Below, piece by piece: positions 22,145 to 30,580 of a stretch of 64,000 bases of DNA. A program made the position numbers and the translations under genes. Every line of letters starts with the position of its first letter. The first letter of the stretch is position 1. The DNA is from Cytobacillus sp. NJ13 (GTDB taxonomy: Bacteria; Bacillota; Bacilli; Bacillales; Cytobacillaceae). The notes under the pieces were generated by a model that ran no database searches, was not told the origin of the DNA, and saw nothing but the letters and a program-made list of their open reading frames with translations. The DNA is taken from positions 3,747,501 to 3,811,500 of the forward strand of contig JAUCFP010000006.1 of the NCBI GenBank assembly GCA_030348385.1, written 5' to 3'.

Positions 22145-22236
22145 GACCGATAAATTGGAAAAGTGACTGATAAAAGAGCAGAACTAGCCGATAAAATACA
22201 ATTCTGACCGATAAACGGTGAAAACTGACCGAAAAC
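22145..22236. repeat. 20-21-bp phased array, word GACCGATAAA
   Basis: Five copies of GACCGATAAA-like words start at 22145, 22165, 22186, 22206 and 22227 (spacings 20, 21, 20, 21). Spacer sequences are unrelated. The rest of the 770-bp gap before nuoA holds AT-rich sequence, one long hairpin and the nuo promoter; I see no gene. Confidence 0.85.
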
Positions 22237-22495
22237 TTGAAGAACAAGGTTTTATTTTAAAAAACAGCATATATATAAGAAGTTACAGGATAAGGAGCTG
22301 CATTTTCTTTAGAGATAAAAAGATATATAAGTGAGCTGTTAATGAAAAATCTCCTAAGGTGTTAGATATCTCACTGACAAAGCAGTAAGTTTAATTTTTA
22401 ATGGTAGATGAATATAAAGAAGAATTTAATGGATATTGACTGGAGGCAAGCTCATATAATCTAAGGAAGGTGAGTCACAGGCTTAAAACTGCGTA

Positions 22496-22544
22496 TGGAA
22501 ATTCTCTCTCGGCGCTCCGATTTGGCGCATAGTGAGAATTTCCA
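22496..22544. promoter_or_regulatory. long perfect inverted repeat upstream of the nuo promoter
   Basis: TGGAAATTCTC (22496-22506) and GAGAATTTCCA (22534-22544) are exact complements, with an inner GCGC/GCGC pairing. No T-run follows, so a terminator is unlikely; an operator or RNA structure from an upstream start are alternatives. Confidence 0.7.
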
Positions 22545-22559
22545 ATAATAGTCTGAGGT

Positions 22560-22592
22560 TGTGTCGACACATGGGGGAGTAGGGTGTATAAT
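22560..22592 (+). promoter_or_regulatory. nuo operon SigA promoter with palindromic operator candidate
   Basis: TCGACA (22564-22569), 17-bp spacer, TATAAT (22587-22592). The -35 lies inside the perfect 12-bp palindrome TGTGTCGACACA (22560-22571), a likely repressor site. It sits about 55 bp before nuoA. Confidence 0.72.
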
Positions 22593-22648
22593 GGTTACGG
22601 TTACATGTTTAAATGTTGTGAAAATTTTCAGCATTGGAGGGGATGGGC

Positions 22649-23023
22649 ATGGAGCTTTGGAATTTATATCAGAATAACTATTTGATAGTTTTTGTGTTTT
22701 TGTGCCTGGGAGTTTTACTGCCTGTGGTGGCTTTGTTTTTGGGCAAGCTTTTGCGGCCTTATAAGCCATATGATACGAAGTATACCACATATGAGAGCGG
22801 GATTGAGCCATTCCATGATTCGAGGGTGCAGTTCAATGTCCGCTATTATATTTTTGCCCTGATGTTTGTCATTTTTGATGTAGAGACGGTATTTTTGTAT
22901 CCGTGGGCTGTGGCCTATGAGAAACTTGGGATTTTTGCATTGATTGAGATGCTGATTTTTGTATTTATGCTAGTAATTGGACTTGTTTATGCATGGAAAA
23001 AGAAGGTGCTGAAATGGATTTAA
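22649..23023 (+). CDS. nuoA: complex I subunit A (NADH-quinone oxidoreductase)
   Basis: 124-aa membrane subunit with three helices. Signature [20 protein letters not shown] and [15 protein letters not shown] are intact. ATG 22649 follows ggagggg (22636-22642); earlier in-frame starts at 22634 and 22643 overlap that site. First gene of an 11-gene operon; the stop overlaps nuoB by 10 bp. Confidence 0.95.
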   Translation: MELWNLYQNNYLIVFVFLCLGVLLPVVALFLGKLLRPYKPYDTKYTTYESGIEPFHDSRVQFNVRYYIFALMFVIFDVETVFLYPWAVAYEKLGIFALIEMLIFVFMLVIGLVYAWKKKVLKWI

Positions 23024-23526
23024 AGTTGGATAATATTACACCAGAAGAAATGGAAGAACTGCAGCGTAATGTGTTTATGGCAACTTTGGAACAGATTAAA
23101 GCGTGGGCGCGAAGTAATTCATTGTGGCCAATGACCTTCGGGCTTGCTTGTTGTGCCATTGAAATGATGGGTGTAGGTTCATCACACTATGATTTGGATC
23201 GTTTCGGATCTTTTTTCCGTACATCTCCCCGTCAGTCTGATGTCATGATTGTATCAGGTACAGTGACAAAGAAAATGGCGCCAATTGTCCGCCGTCTGTA
23301 TGATCAGATGCCTGAACCAAAATGGGTGATTGCAATGGGCTCCTGTGCAACTGCGGGCGGGCCATATGTTAAATCTTACTCAGTTGTAAAAGGGGTCGAC
23401 CAGATTGTCCCTGTTGATGTATACATACCAGGATGCCCGCCGAACCCGGCAGCATTGATTTATGGAATAAATAAGCTAAAAGAAAAAATCCGTTATGAGG
23501 CTAAGACCGGGAAGAAGGTGATCTAA
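23014..23526 (+). CDS. nuoB: complex I subunit B, N2 cluster subunit
   Basis: 170 aa. Holds the terminal Fe-S cluster N2 that reduces quinone: tandem cysteines in [10 protein letters not shown], plus GSCATAGG and PGCPPNP, give the four ligands. ATG 23014 lies within the end of nuoA and follows agaaggtg; an earlier ATG at 22993 is less well placed. nuoC follows after 3 bp. Confidence 0.96.
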   Translation: MDLKLDNITPEEMEELQRNVFMATLEQIKAWARSNSLWPMTFGLACCAIEMMGVGSSHYDLDRFGSFFRTSPRQSDVMIVSGTVTKKMAPIVRRLYDQMPEPKWVIAMGSCATAGGPYVKSYSVVKGVDQIVPVDVYIPGCPPNPAALIYGINKLKEKIRYEAKTGKKVI

Positions 23527-23529
23527 CCT

Positions 23530-24909
23530 ATGAGCGGAGAAAAAGATCTTGAACAGCTGAAAAAAGAAGCAGCAGCTAAAGCGAAGGCCGCTGCTCTAGC
23601 AAAGATGAAAGCGAAAGAGCAGGGTGAAGCGAAGGAAGAATCACCTGCAGAAGACATGGATCTGGCAAAGCAAAAAGCCGCCGCAGCCGCGAAGGCAAAG
23701 GCCGCTGCCCTAGCAAAGATGAAAGCGAAAGAGCAGGGTGAAGCAAAGGAAGAATCACCTGCAGAAGAAATGGATCTGGCAAAGCAAAAAGCCGCCGCAG
23801 CCGCGAAGGCAAAGGCCGCTGCCCTAGCAAAGATGAAAGCGAAAGAGCAGGGTGAAGCAAAGGAAGAATCACCTGCAGAAGAAATGGATCTGGCAAAGCA
23901 AAAAGCCGCCGCAGCTGCGAAAGCGAAGGCCGCTGCTCTAGCAAAGATGAAAGCGAAAGAGCAGGGTGAAGCGAAGGAAGAATCACCTGCAGAAGAAATG
24001 GATCTGGCAAAGCAAAAAGCCGCCGCAGCTGCGAAAGCGAAGGCCGCTGCTCTAGCAAAGATGAAAGCGAAAGAACAGGGTGAAGCAAAGGAAGAATCAC
24101 CTGTGGAAGATATAGACATTGCCAAGCAAAAAGCAGCCGCCGCCGCAAAAGCAAAGGCCGCAGCAGCCGCGAAGGCGAAAGCCGCTGCTCAAGCAAAACA
24201 AGCTGGCGGGGATGACGAAAAAGCAAAAGCGATTGCAGCCGCAAAGGCTAAAGCAGCCGCTGCCGCAAAAGCAAAATTAGCTGCTGCAGGAAAAGCTGGC
24301 GGATCAGCTGATGATGAAAAGGCCAAGGCAATCGCGGCAGCGAAAGCAAAGGCCGCAGCTGCAGCCGCCGCAAAGGCTAAAGCAGCCGGAAGCAAGGCTG
24401 ACACCGAACCAGCTGCAGAAAAAGCTCCATCAGTTAATCAGCCTTATCTTGATAAATATGTGAAGGTAATTGAAGAAAACCTTGGTGCTGACGTTCTTGA
24501 AGAGTACTATATTAATGATCTTTCCAAGGATGTGCCGACTTTGGTTGCCAAGGCTGAATCATATTTTAAATTGGCAGAATTCCTGAAATATAATGAACAA
24601 CTTGGCTTTGATTACCTATCAGAGCTTCATGGCACTGATTTTGAGACCCATATGGAAGTGTATGCTCACTTATACTCATACAAAAAGCGTCAATCTGTTG
24701 CACTTAAGGTTAAAGTTGACCGCGATAAGCCCGAAATCGATTCTCTGCAGCCGTTATGGGCAGGAGCGGATTGGCCGGAATGTGAAACGTATGATTTGCT
24801 GGGCATCCAGTTCAAGGGACACCCTAACTTATATCGAATAATGCTTGGGGAAGACTGGATCGGGCATCCGCTGCGCAAAGACTATGAACCGTACGATGTG
24901 GAGGTGTAA
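23530..24909 (+). CDS. nuoC: complex I subunit C with long Ala/Lys/Glu repeat extension
   Basis: 459 aa, of which only about residues 301-459 form the ordinary 30-kDa subunit (YVKVIEENLGADVLEEYYIN, PLWAGADWPECETYDLLGI, GHPLRKDYEP). The N-terminal 300 residues consist of five near-identical 38-aa repeats (114 bp each; unit AKAKAAALAKMKAKEQGEAK plus EESPAEEMDLAKQKAAAA) and then degenerate Lys/Ala-rich sequence. The pattern predicts long charged helices broken at each SP. It is an in-frame extension of a well-translated gene and not a separate ORF. Its function is unknown; adhesion to membrane, a scaffold or a partner docking surface are possibilities. nuoD starts 3 bp later. Confidence 0.94.
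   Translation: MSGEKDLEQLKKEAAAKAKAAALAKMKAKEQGEAKEESPAEDMDLAKQKAAAAAKAKAAALAKMKAKEQGEAKEESPAEEMDLAKQKAAAAAKAKAAALAKMKAKEQGEAKEESPAEEMDLAKQKAAAAAKAKAAALAKMKAKEQGEAKEESPAEEMDLAKQKAAAAAKAKAAALAKMKAKEQGEAKEESPVEDIDIAKQKAAAAAKAKAAAAAKAKAAAQAKQAGGDDEKAKAIAAAKAKAAAAAKAKLAAAGKAGGSADDEKAKAIAAAKAKAAAAAAAKAKAAGSKADTEPAAEKAPSVNQPYLDKYVKVIEENLGADVLEEYYINDLSKDVPTLVAKAESYFKLAEFLKYNEQLGFDYLSELHGTDFETHMEVYAHLYSYKKRQSVALKVKVDRDKPEIDSLQPLWAGADWPECETYDLLGIQFKGHPNLYRIMLGEDWIGHPLRKDYEPYDVEV
23565..24134 (+). repeat. five 114-bp tandem repeats within nuoC
   Basis: The word AAAGATGAAAGCGAAAGA (last copy one base different) recurs at 23601, 23715, 23829, 23943 and 24057, exactly 114 bp apart. Copies differ by only a few bases, suggesting recent expansion and likely copy-number variation. 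Confidence 0.95.
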
Positions 24910-24912
24910 CCA

Positions 24913-26013
24913 ATGCTGCGAACCGAAGAAATGCTATTGAATGTTGGACCTCAGCATCCAAGTACGCACGGTGTTTTCCGCCTTGTTCTGAAAATTGACG
25001 GTGAGATCATCAAAGAGGCGAAACCGGTCATCGGCTATTTGCACCGCGGAACGGAGAAATTGGCTGAAAACCTGCAGTATACACAAATTATTCCTTATAC
25101 AGACCGAATGGACTATCTTGCCGCTATGACGAATAATTATATCCTTGTCCATGCCGTTGAAACGATGATGGACCTTAAAATTCCGGAACGGGCCGAATAT
25201 CTGCGGGTAATTACCATGGAACTTGGCCGAATTGCCAGCCATCTCGTATGGTGGGGTACCTATTTGCTGGATATTGGAGCGACAAGTCCATTCCTTTATG
25301 CATTCAGAGAACGTGAAATGATTATCAATATGCTGAATGAAATATCCGGGGGCCGCTTAACGTTTAACTATATGCGTGTCGGCGGTGTAAAATGGGATGC
25401 TCCTGAAGGCTGGATTGATAAAGTAAGAGAGTTTATTCCCTATATGCGCGAACAGCTGAAAGGCTATCATCAGCTTGTAACAGGAAATGAAATTTTCATG
25501 AACCGTGTCAAAGGGGTAGGAAAGTATACGAAAGAGGATGCTTTAAACTACTCGCTGAGCGGTGCAAATCTCCGCTGCACAGGTGTGAAATGGGACCTCC
25601 GCAAAGATGAGCCATACTCCATCTATGACCGCTTCGATTTCGATGTTGCCGTTCAGGACGGAGGGGATGCTTGGGCCAGGTATCATGTGCGCATGCAGGA
25701 AATTGAAGAATCATTAAAGATCCTTGAACAGGCTGTTGAACAATTCCCTTCAGAAGGCGATATTCTGGCAAAAGTGCCAAAAATCATTAAAGCACCTAAA
25801 GGAGAAGCGTTTGTTAGAATCGAGTCTCCGCGGGGAGAAATCGGCTGCTATATCGCGAGTGATGGAAAGAAGGAACCATACCGGTTAAAATTCCGGAGAC
25901 CATCATTCTATAATCTTCAAATTCTCCCTAAATTGCTTGAAGGCGAAAACATTGCGAACTTGATTGCTATTTTAGGGGCAATTGATATTGTCCTTGGGGA
26001 GGTGGACGGTTAA
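24913..26013 (+). CDS. nuoD: complex I subunit D (49-kDa type)
   Basis: 366 aa, forms the quinone-binding cavity with NuoB. Typical segments: NVGPQHPSTHGVFRLVLKID, GYLHRGTEKLAENLQYTQII, RMDYLAAMTNNY and C-terminal GAIDIVLGEVDG. It is separate from nuoC, unlike the fused nuoCD of enterobacteria. Its stop overlaps nuoH by one base (TAATG). Confidence 0.97.
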   Translation: MLRTEEMLLNVGPQHPSTHGVFRLVLKIDGEIIKEAKPVIGYLHRGTEKLAENLQYTQIIPYTDRMDYLAAMTNNYILVHAVETMMDLKIPERAEYLRVITMELGRIASHLVWWGTYLLDIGATSPFLYAFREREMIINMLNEISGGRLTFNYMRVGGVKWDAPEGWIDKVREFIPYMREQLKGYHQLVTGNEIFMNRVKGVGKYTKEDALNYSLSGANLRCTGVKWDLRKDEPYSIYDRFDFDVAVQDGGDAWARYHVRMQEIEESLKILEQAVEQFPSEGDILAKVPKIIKAPKGEAFVRIESPRGEIGCYIASDGKKEPYRLKFRRPSFYNLQILPKLLEGENIANLIAILGAIDIVLGEVDG

Positions 26014-27020
26014 TGGTAGAAGAACTTCTCTATTCCGAAGCAGGTTTGCTGAATTTCGGTATTTTCTTCTTGCTTGCCACCGTTTTGCTATTAGTCGTTT
26101 TGGGATTTGTTACTTACGCCATTCTGGCAGAACGTAAAGTCATGGGATTTATGCAGCTGCGCCATGGCCCGAATCAGGTCGGCGGACGCTGGGGGCTGCT
26201 GCAGACCGTTGCTGACGTATTAAAGCTTTTATTAAAAGAAGACACCATTCCTAAGCTAGCAGACAGGCCATTGTTCATACTCGCACCGGTCATTGCGTTT
26301 GCACCGGCATTTATGGTGCTGGCGACGATTCCTTTTACAGATAAACTTCAGTTTGCTGATATTGGAGTTGGGCTGCTGTATTACATTGCCATTTCCGGGC
26401 TGACAACTGTCGGTATTGTCACAGGAGCATGGGCTTCCAATAATAAATATGCTCTGCTTGGCGGAATGCGTGCCGCGGCCCAGATGATTTCTTATGAGAT
26501 TCCGCTCGTTATGTCTGTATTAGGCATTATCCTTTTAACAGGCAGCTTAAACCTCAATGAGATCGTAGAAGCGCAAAAAAATGGCTGGTTCATCATTTGG
26601 CAGCCAATTGCTTTCATTGTATTCCTGATTGCTTCGACAGCGGAGCTGAACCGTGTTCCGTTTGACTTGCCTGAAGCAGAATCAGAGCTTGTCGCAGGTT
26701 TTCATGTTGAATATTCCGGCTTCCGCTGGGCGTTCTTCATGCTTGCGGAATATGTATATTTCTTTGCAATGGCTTCATTGACAACCGTCTTATTCCTTGG
26801 CGGATGGCTGCCGCTTCCGTTCCTGGAATTCATTCCGGGTGCCGTTTGGTTTGCGCTTAAGTTTACGGCTGTAATCTTTATCTTGGTTTGGTTCCGTGTG
26901 ACATTCCCGCGCCTTCGTGCAGACCAGCTCATGGAATTTGGCTGGAAGGTTCTGCTGCCGGTTGCGCTTGCGAATATTTTCTTAACAGCTTTGCTGAAAG
27001 AATGGCTGAATATATTTTAA
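26013..27020 (+). CDS. nuoH: complex I subunit H
   Basis: 335-aa membrane subunit at the quinone-site junction, about eight helices. ERKVMGFMQLRHGPNQVGG, AAAQMISYEIPL and the acidic loop NRVPFDLPEAESELVAGFH are complete. ATG 26013 follows ggggaggtgg. A repeat element of about 250 bp separates it from nuoI, the only large gap in the operon besides the one before nuoL. Confidence 0.96.
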   Translation: MVEELLYSEAGLLNFGIFFLLATVLLLVVLGFVTYAILAERKVMGFMQLRHGPNQVGGRWGLLQTVADVLKLLLKEDTIPKLADRPLFILAPVIAFAPAFMVLATIPFTDKLQFADIGVGLLYYIAISGLTTVGIVTGAWASNNKYALLGGMRAAAQMISYEIPLVMSVLGIILLTGSLNLNEIVEAQKNGWFIIWQPIAFIVFLIASTAELNRVPFDLPEAESELVAGFHVEYSGFRWAFFMLAEYVYFFAMASLTTVLFLGGWLPLPFLEFIPGAVWFALKFTAVIFILVWFRVTFPRLRADQLMEFGWKVLLPVALANIFLTALLKEWLNIF

Positions 27021-27042
27021 TTGAGGACCGGCCGATAAAACT

Positions 27043-27295
27043 TCGAGAACTGTCTAGCTCCAGGCGCTTATCGGCTCGAGGTCATAAGCCAATCCGTCCA
27101 AAAGGTTAAAAAACAACCTTTTAGCCGGCTCGTCTTATGCTTGAGTCCCGCAGGACAAGGAAGGCCTTCGTCAGCATAAACATCGCACGACCGAAAGCGA
27201 CAGCTTTTGAGAGGATGCGGATCATGCAGACGTTGCCACAGGACGTGGCGGTTTTAGTCTGCGTTCCTTAATAAGCGGGCGCCTTCCGCATTACT
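27043..27295 (-). repeat. composite palindromic element between nuoH and nuoI
   Basis: The first part (27047-27155) is a reverse-orientation relative of the atpA-atpG element: AGCTCCAGGCGCTTATCGGC, GAGGTCATAAGCCAATCC, a hairpin AAAAGGTT/AACCTTTT, then GGCTCGTCTTATGCTTGAG. It continues into a second sequence (27156-27295) with GCAGACGTTGCCACAGGACG, not present in the other copies. No T-run terminator is seen, so operon read-through is expected. Confidence 0.75.
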
Positions 27296-27314
27296 AAACA
27301 AGGGGTGAAAAAAC

Positions 27315-27734
27315 ATGCTTGGTTTAGCGAAAGGATTATCGTATACCCTAAAAAACCTGACACGCAAAAAGGTGACCTATGACTATCCGAATGAACCGCT
27401 TCCGCTACCGGACCGGTTCAGGGGAATTCAAAAGTTCTATCCGGAAAAATGCATCGTGTGCAATCAGTGTGCAAATATTTGTCCAACGGATTGCATCCAG
27501 CTGACAGGCAAAAAACATCCGGACCCTGCCAAGAAGGGGAAAATCATTGATACCTATGATATCAACTTCGAAATTTGCATCCTTTGCGACTTGTGTACAG
27601 AGGTCTGCCCAACCGAAGCAATTATCATGACCAATAATTTTGAACTGGCGGAATTTAGCCGTGATGAGCTGTTTAAAAATCTTGAATGGCTTGATGAAAA
27701 TGATGAAAATATACGGAAGGTGAATAAAGCATGA
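27315..27734 (+). CDS. nuoI: complex I subunit I, 2x[4Fe-4S] ferredoxin-like
   Basis: 139 aa. Two CxxCxxCxxxC clusters, CIVCNQCANICPTDC and CILCDLCTEVCPTEA, pass electrons to NuoB. With NuoEFG absent, this subunit is the probable electron entry point. ATG 27315 follows aaggggtga. The stop overlaps nuoJ (ATGA). Confidence 0.96.
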   Translation: MLGLAKGLSYTLKNLTRKKVTYDYPNEPLPLPDRFRGIQKFYPEKCIVCNQCANICPTDCIQLTGKKHPDPAKKGKIIDTYDINFEICILCDLCTEVCPTEAIIMTNNFELAEFSRDELFKNLEWLDENDENIRKVNKA

Positions 27735-28252
27735 CGTTTTCAGGTGAGTTTTTAGCGTTTATGTCTCTAGCTTTAGTTGCGGTCATCGGCGGCGTGCTTT
27801 TATTGAACCTTACCAAAGTCGTGCATATGGTTGTCGCTCTTGTATTTACATTTGTAAGCATCGCCGGAATTTACGTGCTGCTTTCAGCTGAATTCCTGGC
27901 TGCGGTCCAGATCTTGATTTACTCTGGAGCGATTACCATCATCATGCTGTTTGGAATCATGCTGACACGCCATAACGATACAAGCGAGCCCAAAACCGGA
28001 CGCTGGCGTAAGCTGTTATTATTCCTGGGTGTGCTTGGTTTTGCTTTCGCAGTCTACATCGGGATTTATAATCTCGATTTGCCGTCAGCGCCGAATGACC
28101 TTCATGTCAATAATACAGAGCAAATCGGAATTGAGCTTTACTCAAAATTCATTATTCCGTTTGAAGTAACATCTGTCCTATTATTGGTCGCTTTGATTGG
28201 TTCCATTGTTCTGGCCAAAAAAGACGATGAAAAGGAGGCAGAAAAGGAATGA
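27731..28252 (+). CDS. nuoJ: complex I subunit J
   Basis: 173-aa membrane subunit with five helices. The family region [19 protein letters not shown] with the pi-bulge helix is recognisable. Start overlaps nuoI and stop overlaps nuoK, each by ATGA, indicating coupled translation. Confidence 0.95.
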   Translation: MTFSGEFLAFMSLALVAVIGGVLLLNLTKVVHMVVALVFTFVSIAGIYVLLSAEFLAAVQILIYSGAITIIMLFGIMLTRHNDTSEPKTGRWRKLLLFLGVLGFAFAVYIGIYNLDLPSAPNDLHVNNTEQIGIELYSKFIIPFEVTSVLLLVALIGSIVLAKKDDEKEAEKE

Positions 28253-28563
28253 GTACAGTTCCCGTTCAAGCTTATCTGGCATTGGCACTAATCCTCTTCT
28301 GCATTGGTCTGTATGGTGCCTTGACTAAGCGCAATACTGTGATTGTCCTGATCTCAATCGAACTGATGCTGAATGCAGTAAATATTAATCTTGTGGCATT
28401 CAGCAAATTTGGCATCACACCGTCCATTACGGGACAGATTTTTACGCTATTTGTCATTGCGGTTGCCGCAGCAGAAGTGGCAGTAGGTATAGCAATCCTG
28501 ATTTCACTTTACCGAAACAAAAAGAGCGTTAACATTGATGAAATGGATGCCATGAAGCACTAA
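28249..28563 (+). CDS. nuoK: complex I subunit K
   Basis: 104-aa MrpC-like subunit, three helices. The membrane glutamates lie in [17 protein letters not shown] and [13 protein letters not shown]. It is followed by a 148-bp gap without recognised structure before nuoL. Confidence 0.96.
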   Translation: MSTVPVQAYLALALILFCIGLYGALTKRNTVIVLISIELMLNAVNINLVAFSKFGITPSITGQIFTLFVIAVAAAEVAVGIAILISLYRNKKSVNIDEMDAMKH

Positions 28564-28711
28564 AGACACTTTTAAAAATGCAGCCGGACTGGCTCATACT
28601 AGAGAAAAGAATAGGCGGCCATACCTGGCAATGCCTTTATGGACCTGGTTCATAAGGTCCCAATCTGACACGCTGTGCTATGAGGTGTGTTCAAAAAAGG
28701 GGATTGTGATA

Positions 28712-30580
28712 ATGATGGAGAATGCATGGATCATACCGCTTTTCCCGCTTTTATCGTTTTTGTTCCTTATTTTATTCGGCAAACGGCTAAAAGAAGCGAG
28801 TGCATATATAGGAATTCTGTTTACCCTGGCATCGCTTGTCTATTCAATATTGGTGCTATTTGACCGGTTTTCGGCACCAACTTATAAAGCAGAAGGCGTT
28901 TGGCTGACTATAGGGGATGTACAGTTAACAGCGGGTTTTGAAGTTAATCAGTTAAATGCACTGATGCTGGTGATTGTATCACTTGTCAGTTTTCTGGTAC
29001 ATACGTATTCGAAAGGCTATATGCAGGGTGATGACCGTTTCCCTGTTTTCTATGCCTATTTAGGTTTATTTACATTTGCGATGCTGGGCCTTGTCATCTC
29101 GCCTAATCTGCTTCAGACGTACTTCTTCTGGGAGCTTGTCGGACTTGGTTCCTTCTTGCTGATCGGTTTCTATTTTTACAAAGAGGAAGCAAAGGCAGCG
29201 GCTAAAAAAGCATTTATCATGACCCGTATTGGAGACGTCGGCCTTTTGATCGGAATGATTCTATTATTCTGGCAGGCTGGCAGCTTTGAGTATGATGAAA
29301 TTTTTGCAGCTGTTGAAGCTGGTGCCATTTCGGGCACAATGATTACGTTAACAGCCATTCTTATTTTTGTAGGGGCTGTCGGTAAATCGGGCCAGTTCCC
29401 GCTGCATACCTGGCTTCCAGACGCAATGGAAGGACCGACGCCGGTCTCCGCATTAATCCATGCAGCGACAATGGTAGCGGCTGGTGTGTATTTAGTGGCA
29501 GCGCTGTTCCCGCTGTTTGCAGCAAGTGAAACAGCATTGATGACAGTTGCTGTAATTGGGGCGTTCACAGCCATTTTTGCGGCAAGCATCGGCCTGGTCC
29601 AAAAGGATATTAAGCGGGTGCTCGCTTATTCAACCGTCAGCCAGCTTGGCTATATGATGCTGGCGCTGGGTTCTGCCGGATATGTAGCCGGTGTATTCCA
29701 TTTAATGACACATGCCTTTTTCAAGGCCTTGCTGTTTCTTGCAGCCGGAAGTGTCATCCACGCGGTTCATACACAGAATATTGAACATATGGGCGGATTA
29801 TGGAAAAAGCTGCGCGTGACTGGCCCTCTATTCCTGATTGGGACACTGGCGATCAGCGGGGTTCCATTATTTTCAGGATTCTTCAGTAAAGATGAGATTT
29901 TAATTGCTGCCTGGGCACATGGAAATACAGTGCTGTTCTGGCTAGCGGTGATTGCTGCGTTCTTTACGGCATTTTATATGTTCCGTCTGTTCTTTATGGT
30001 TTTCGCTGGTGAAGCAAGAACCGATATGAAAAATGTTCACGAGTCGCCTAGTGTTATGACGGTGCCGATGGTGGTCCTAGGGGTGCTGGCTGTAGTGGCT
30101 GGGTATGTGAATACGCCATGGTTTGGTACGTTTCTTGGTGATTGGCTCGTGGAAGATAACCATGCTCTGGGCCATGGCCATATTGAGGGGCCTGCATGGA
30201 TAATGATTGTCGCCACTGCTGTATCCCTGCTTGGAATTTTCCTTGCCTGGCTAATGTACGGCAAACGCTCGCTTTCCCGTGACTGGCTTACAAGCAGGAT
30301 GCCACTTTCATACAGCGTTTTGTACAATAAATACTATATAGATGAATTCTATTCTCTGACAGTGGTGAATGGAGCGAAATTCATTAGCTCATTCCTGCGC
30401 TTCCTGGAAGTGTTCCTGGTTGAAGGACTTGTAAAGAGCGTAACTGGAATCACGTCTGCCCTCGGAAGACTTGGTTCTAAATTTCAAAATGGCCAGATTC
30501 AGACTTACGGAACAGTGGCGTTTGTCGGGCTTGCTATTTTAGTAGTCATCTATGCGTTTACAGGGGGGTACTTAAAATGA
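28712..30580 (+). CDS. nuoL: complex I subunit L, antiporter-like
   Basis: 622-aa proton-pumping subunit with about 16 helices and the lateral C-terminal helix region. Includes FFWELVGLGSFLLIGFYFY, HTWLPDAMEGPTPVSALIHA and AYSTVSQLGYMMLALG. ATG 28712 (followed by a second ATG) is 8 nt after aaaaaagggga; the longer frame from 28631 lacks a site. Stop overlaps nuoM (ATGA). Confidence 0.96.
   Translation: MMENAWIIPLFPLLSFLFLILFGKRLKEASAYIGILFTLASLVYSILVLFDRFSAPTYKAEGVWLTIGDVQLTAGFEVNQLNALMLVIVSLVSFLVHTYSKGYMQGDDRFPVFYAYLGLFTFAMLGLVISPNLLQTYFFWELVGLGSFLLIGFYFYKEEAKAAAKKAFIMTRIGDVGLLIGMILLFWQAGSFEYDEIFAAVEAGAISGTMITLTAILIFVGAVGKSGQFPLHTWLPDAMEGPTPVSALIHAATMVAAGVYLVAALFPLFAASETALMTVAVIGAFTAIFAASIGLVQKDIKRVLAYSTVSQLGYMMLALGSAGYVAGVFHLMTHAFFKALLFLAAGSVIHAVHTQNIEHMGGLWKKLRVTGPLFLIGTLAISGVPLFSGFFSKDEILIAAWAHGNTVLFWLAVIAAFFTAFYMFRLFFMVFAGEARTDMKNVHESPSVMTVPMVVLGVLAVVAGYVNTPWFGTFLGDWLVEDNHALGHGHIEGPAWIMIVATAVSLLGIFLAWLMYGKRSLSRDWLTSRMPLSYSVLYNKYYIDEFYSLTVVNGAKFISSFLRFLEVFLVEGLVKSVTGITSALGRLGSKFQNGQIQTYGTVAFVGLAILVVIYAFTGGYLK

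Noticed and set aside
22470..22532. 20-residue leader peptide ahead of nuo, ending inside the long hairpin
   Set aside because: The GTG start touches its only purine-rich site, leaving no spacing; likely coincidence.
23523..24244. Two long minus-strand frames opposite nuoC
   Set aside because: They arise from the biased GC/AG repeat codons of nuoC; translations are low-complexity Ala/Phe or Leu/Pro runs without ribosome sites.
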